NCBI RefSeq assembly: GCF_016793825.1
Contig: NZ_JAEULM010000046.1
Span: 1 to 64,000, forward strand
Direction of reading: 5' to 3'
DNA from: Sphingopyxis sp.
GTDB lineage: Bacteria; Pseudomonadota; Alphaproteobacteria; Sphingomonadales; Sphingomonadaceae
Length of the DNA: 64,000 nucleotides
In this document: positions 63,282 through 64,000 of the stretch, piece by piece
Numbering within the stretch: position 1 is the stretch's first letter
How the letters are laid out: each line of letters begins with the position of its first letter
Translations under genes and position numbers: made by a program
Notes under the pieces: model-generated
The model's database searches: none
The model's input: only the letters and a program-made list of their open reading frames with translations
What the model was told of the DNA's origin: nothing

Positions 63282-64000
63282 ATGCGGATTTATCGCACGC
63301 CGGAGGCGCGCTTCGAAGGGCTGCCCGACTGGCCGTACGCGCCGAAATATGTCGAGATCGAGGGCGGTCTTCGCGTTCATTATGTCGACGAAGGGGCCGC
63401 CGATGCCCAGCCGGTGCTGATGCTGCATGGCGAACCCAGCTGGTCCTATCTGTATCGCCACATGATCGGCCCGGTCGCGGACGCCGGTTTTCGTGCGCTG
63501 GCGCCCGACCTGGTCGGATTCGGCCGGTCGGACAAGCCGCTGGGACGCGGCGATTACAGCTATGCCGGGCAGGTCGCGTGGATGCGGCAATGGGTCGAGG
63601 CGTTGGACCTGCGCGACATCATTCTCGTCTGTCAGGACTGGGGGTCGTTGATCGGTCTGCGGCTGGTCGCCGAAATGCCAGATCGCTTTGCGGGCGTAGC
63701 CTTGTCGAATGGCGGCTTGCCCGAGGGGCAGGCGGCGCCGCGCGCCTTTGCCATCTGGCGGATGTTCGCGCTGTACAGTCCGGTGTTTCCCATTGGGCGG
63801 ATCATCAATGCGGGAACGCGGCGCGACCTTTCCGCCGCCGAAATCGCCGCCTATGACGCGCCCTTTCCGACGCGGGCGTCCAAGGTGGCGACGCGGGTAT
63901 TCCCCGCGCTCGTCCCGCTGGGCCCCAATGTCGCGGTCCCCGACCAGCAGCGGGCGTGGGCGGCGTTGGAGCGTTTCGACAAGCCCTTCCTGTGCTGCTT
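63282..64000 (+). CDS. haloalkane dehalogenase, 3' end beyond window
   Basis: An open frame of 239 codons running off the right edge. It encodes an alpha/beta-hydrolase with LMLHGEPSWSYLYR (49-52 HGEP) and CQDWGSLIGLRL, where Asp119 is the nucleophile and Trp120 the halide-binding residue. The Glu51 in HGEP is typical of haloalkane dehalogenase subfamily I, as in DhlA; other subfamilies have Asn here. The enzyme converts haloalkanes to alcohols. GGAGG lies five bases before the ATG. The catalytic His and acid lie downstream of the window, so activity cannot be confirmed. Confidence 0.85.
   Translation, partial: MRIYRTPEARFEGLPDWPYAPKYVEIEGGLRVHYVDEGAADAQPVLMLHGEPSWSYLYRHMIGPVADAGFRALAPDLVGFGRSDKPLGRGDYSYAGQVAWMRQWVEALDLRDIILVCQDWGSLIGLRLVAEMPDRFAGVALSNGGLPEGQAAPRAFAIWRMFALYSPVFPIGRIINAGTRRDLSAAEIAAYDAPFPTRASKVATRVFPALVPLGPNVAVPDQQRAWAALERFDKPFLCC

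Overview
The window looks like chromosomal DNA of a GC-rich alphaproteobacterium, most likely a sphingomonad (Sphingopyxis- or Sphingomonas-like). The reasons are the codon usage, the L9 protein with an acidic alanine-rich tail, the split glycine decarboxylase, the FtsL/FtsI/FtsQ types, a class I PHA synthase with a lysine/alanine-rich phasin, and the short inverted repeats between genes. No rRNA, CRISPR array or prophage was seen. One tRNA gene (Trp) is present. The left edge cuts a transposase and the right edge cuts a haloalkane dehalogenase.

Layout. 1-1000: insertion-sequence edge, an orphan lipoprotein and a block of intergenic repeats. 1058-2467 (minus): rpsF-rpsR-rplI with a promoter and a probable S6:S18 leader hairpin. 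2544-7525: a small membrane protein, a second MurC/Mpl-type ligase (minus), LD-carboxypeptidase, fabD-fabG and a secreted protein. 7577-9712 (minus): a ZnuD-like TonB receptor behind a strong Zur-box match. 9843-12342: cysK and two membrane-protein genes. 12474-31091: the complete division and cell-wall (dcw) cluster mraZ-rsmH-ftsL-ftsI-murE-murF-mraY-murD-ftsW-murG-murC-murB-ddl-ftsQ-ftsA-ftsZ, all on the plus strand, mostly with 1-8 base stop/start overlaps, behind an array of 10-bp-spaced MraZ-type repeats.

31150-34866: a TPR/SPOR envelope protein, a dGTPase-family HD hydrolase and an NAD(P)-binding protein. 34930-40558: a tandem glycine riboswitch followed by gcvT-gcvH-(glycosyltransferase-like gene)-gcvPA-gcvPB. 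40588-42543: four tightly packed genes, three encoding membrane proteins (one ABA4-like) and one a DUF938 methyltransferase. 42557-47432: a secreted TonB-C-like protein, an acyl-CoA synthetase, an orphan gene, a GST and an EamA transporter. 47586-51370: tRNA-Trp, a Gdx/SugE exporter, secE-nusG, a TesB thioesterase, rplK-rplA and a terminator.

51448-54340: a lower-GC orphan reading frame, an HCCA-isomerase/SDR pair divergent from an HxlR regulator with a clear palindromic operator, and clpS. 54485-57226 (minus): phasin and phaC. 57355-63202: an aminotransferase, a DUF2721 protein, an amidase, an MFS transporter, a flavin reductase and an L,D-transpeptidase lipoprotein.

Most genes are housekeeping. 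Peptidoglycan supply (Mur enzymes, Ddl, MraY), recycling (Mpl-like ligase, LD-carboxypeptidase) and remodelling (FtsI, L,D-transpeptidase, SPOR protein) are well represented. No wholly new multi-gene system is evident. The best leads are regulatory: the Zur box, MraZ array, HxlR palindrome, repeats upstream of the phasin, the ACGG hairpin before gdx, the S6:S18 hairpin and a possibly leaderless cysK. Gene-content leads are the glycosyltransferase-like gene inside the gcv operon and the uncharacterised membrane-gene cluster after it.
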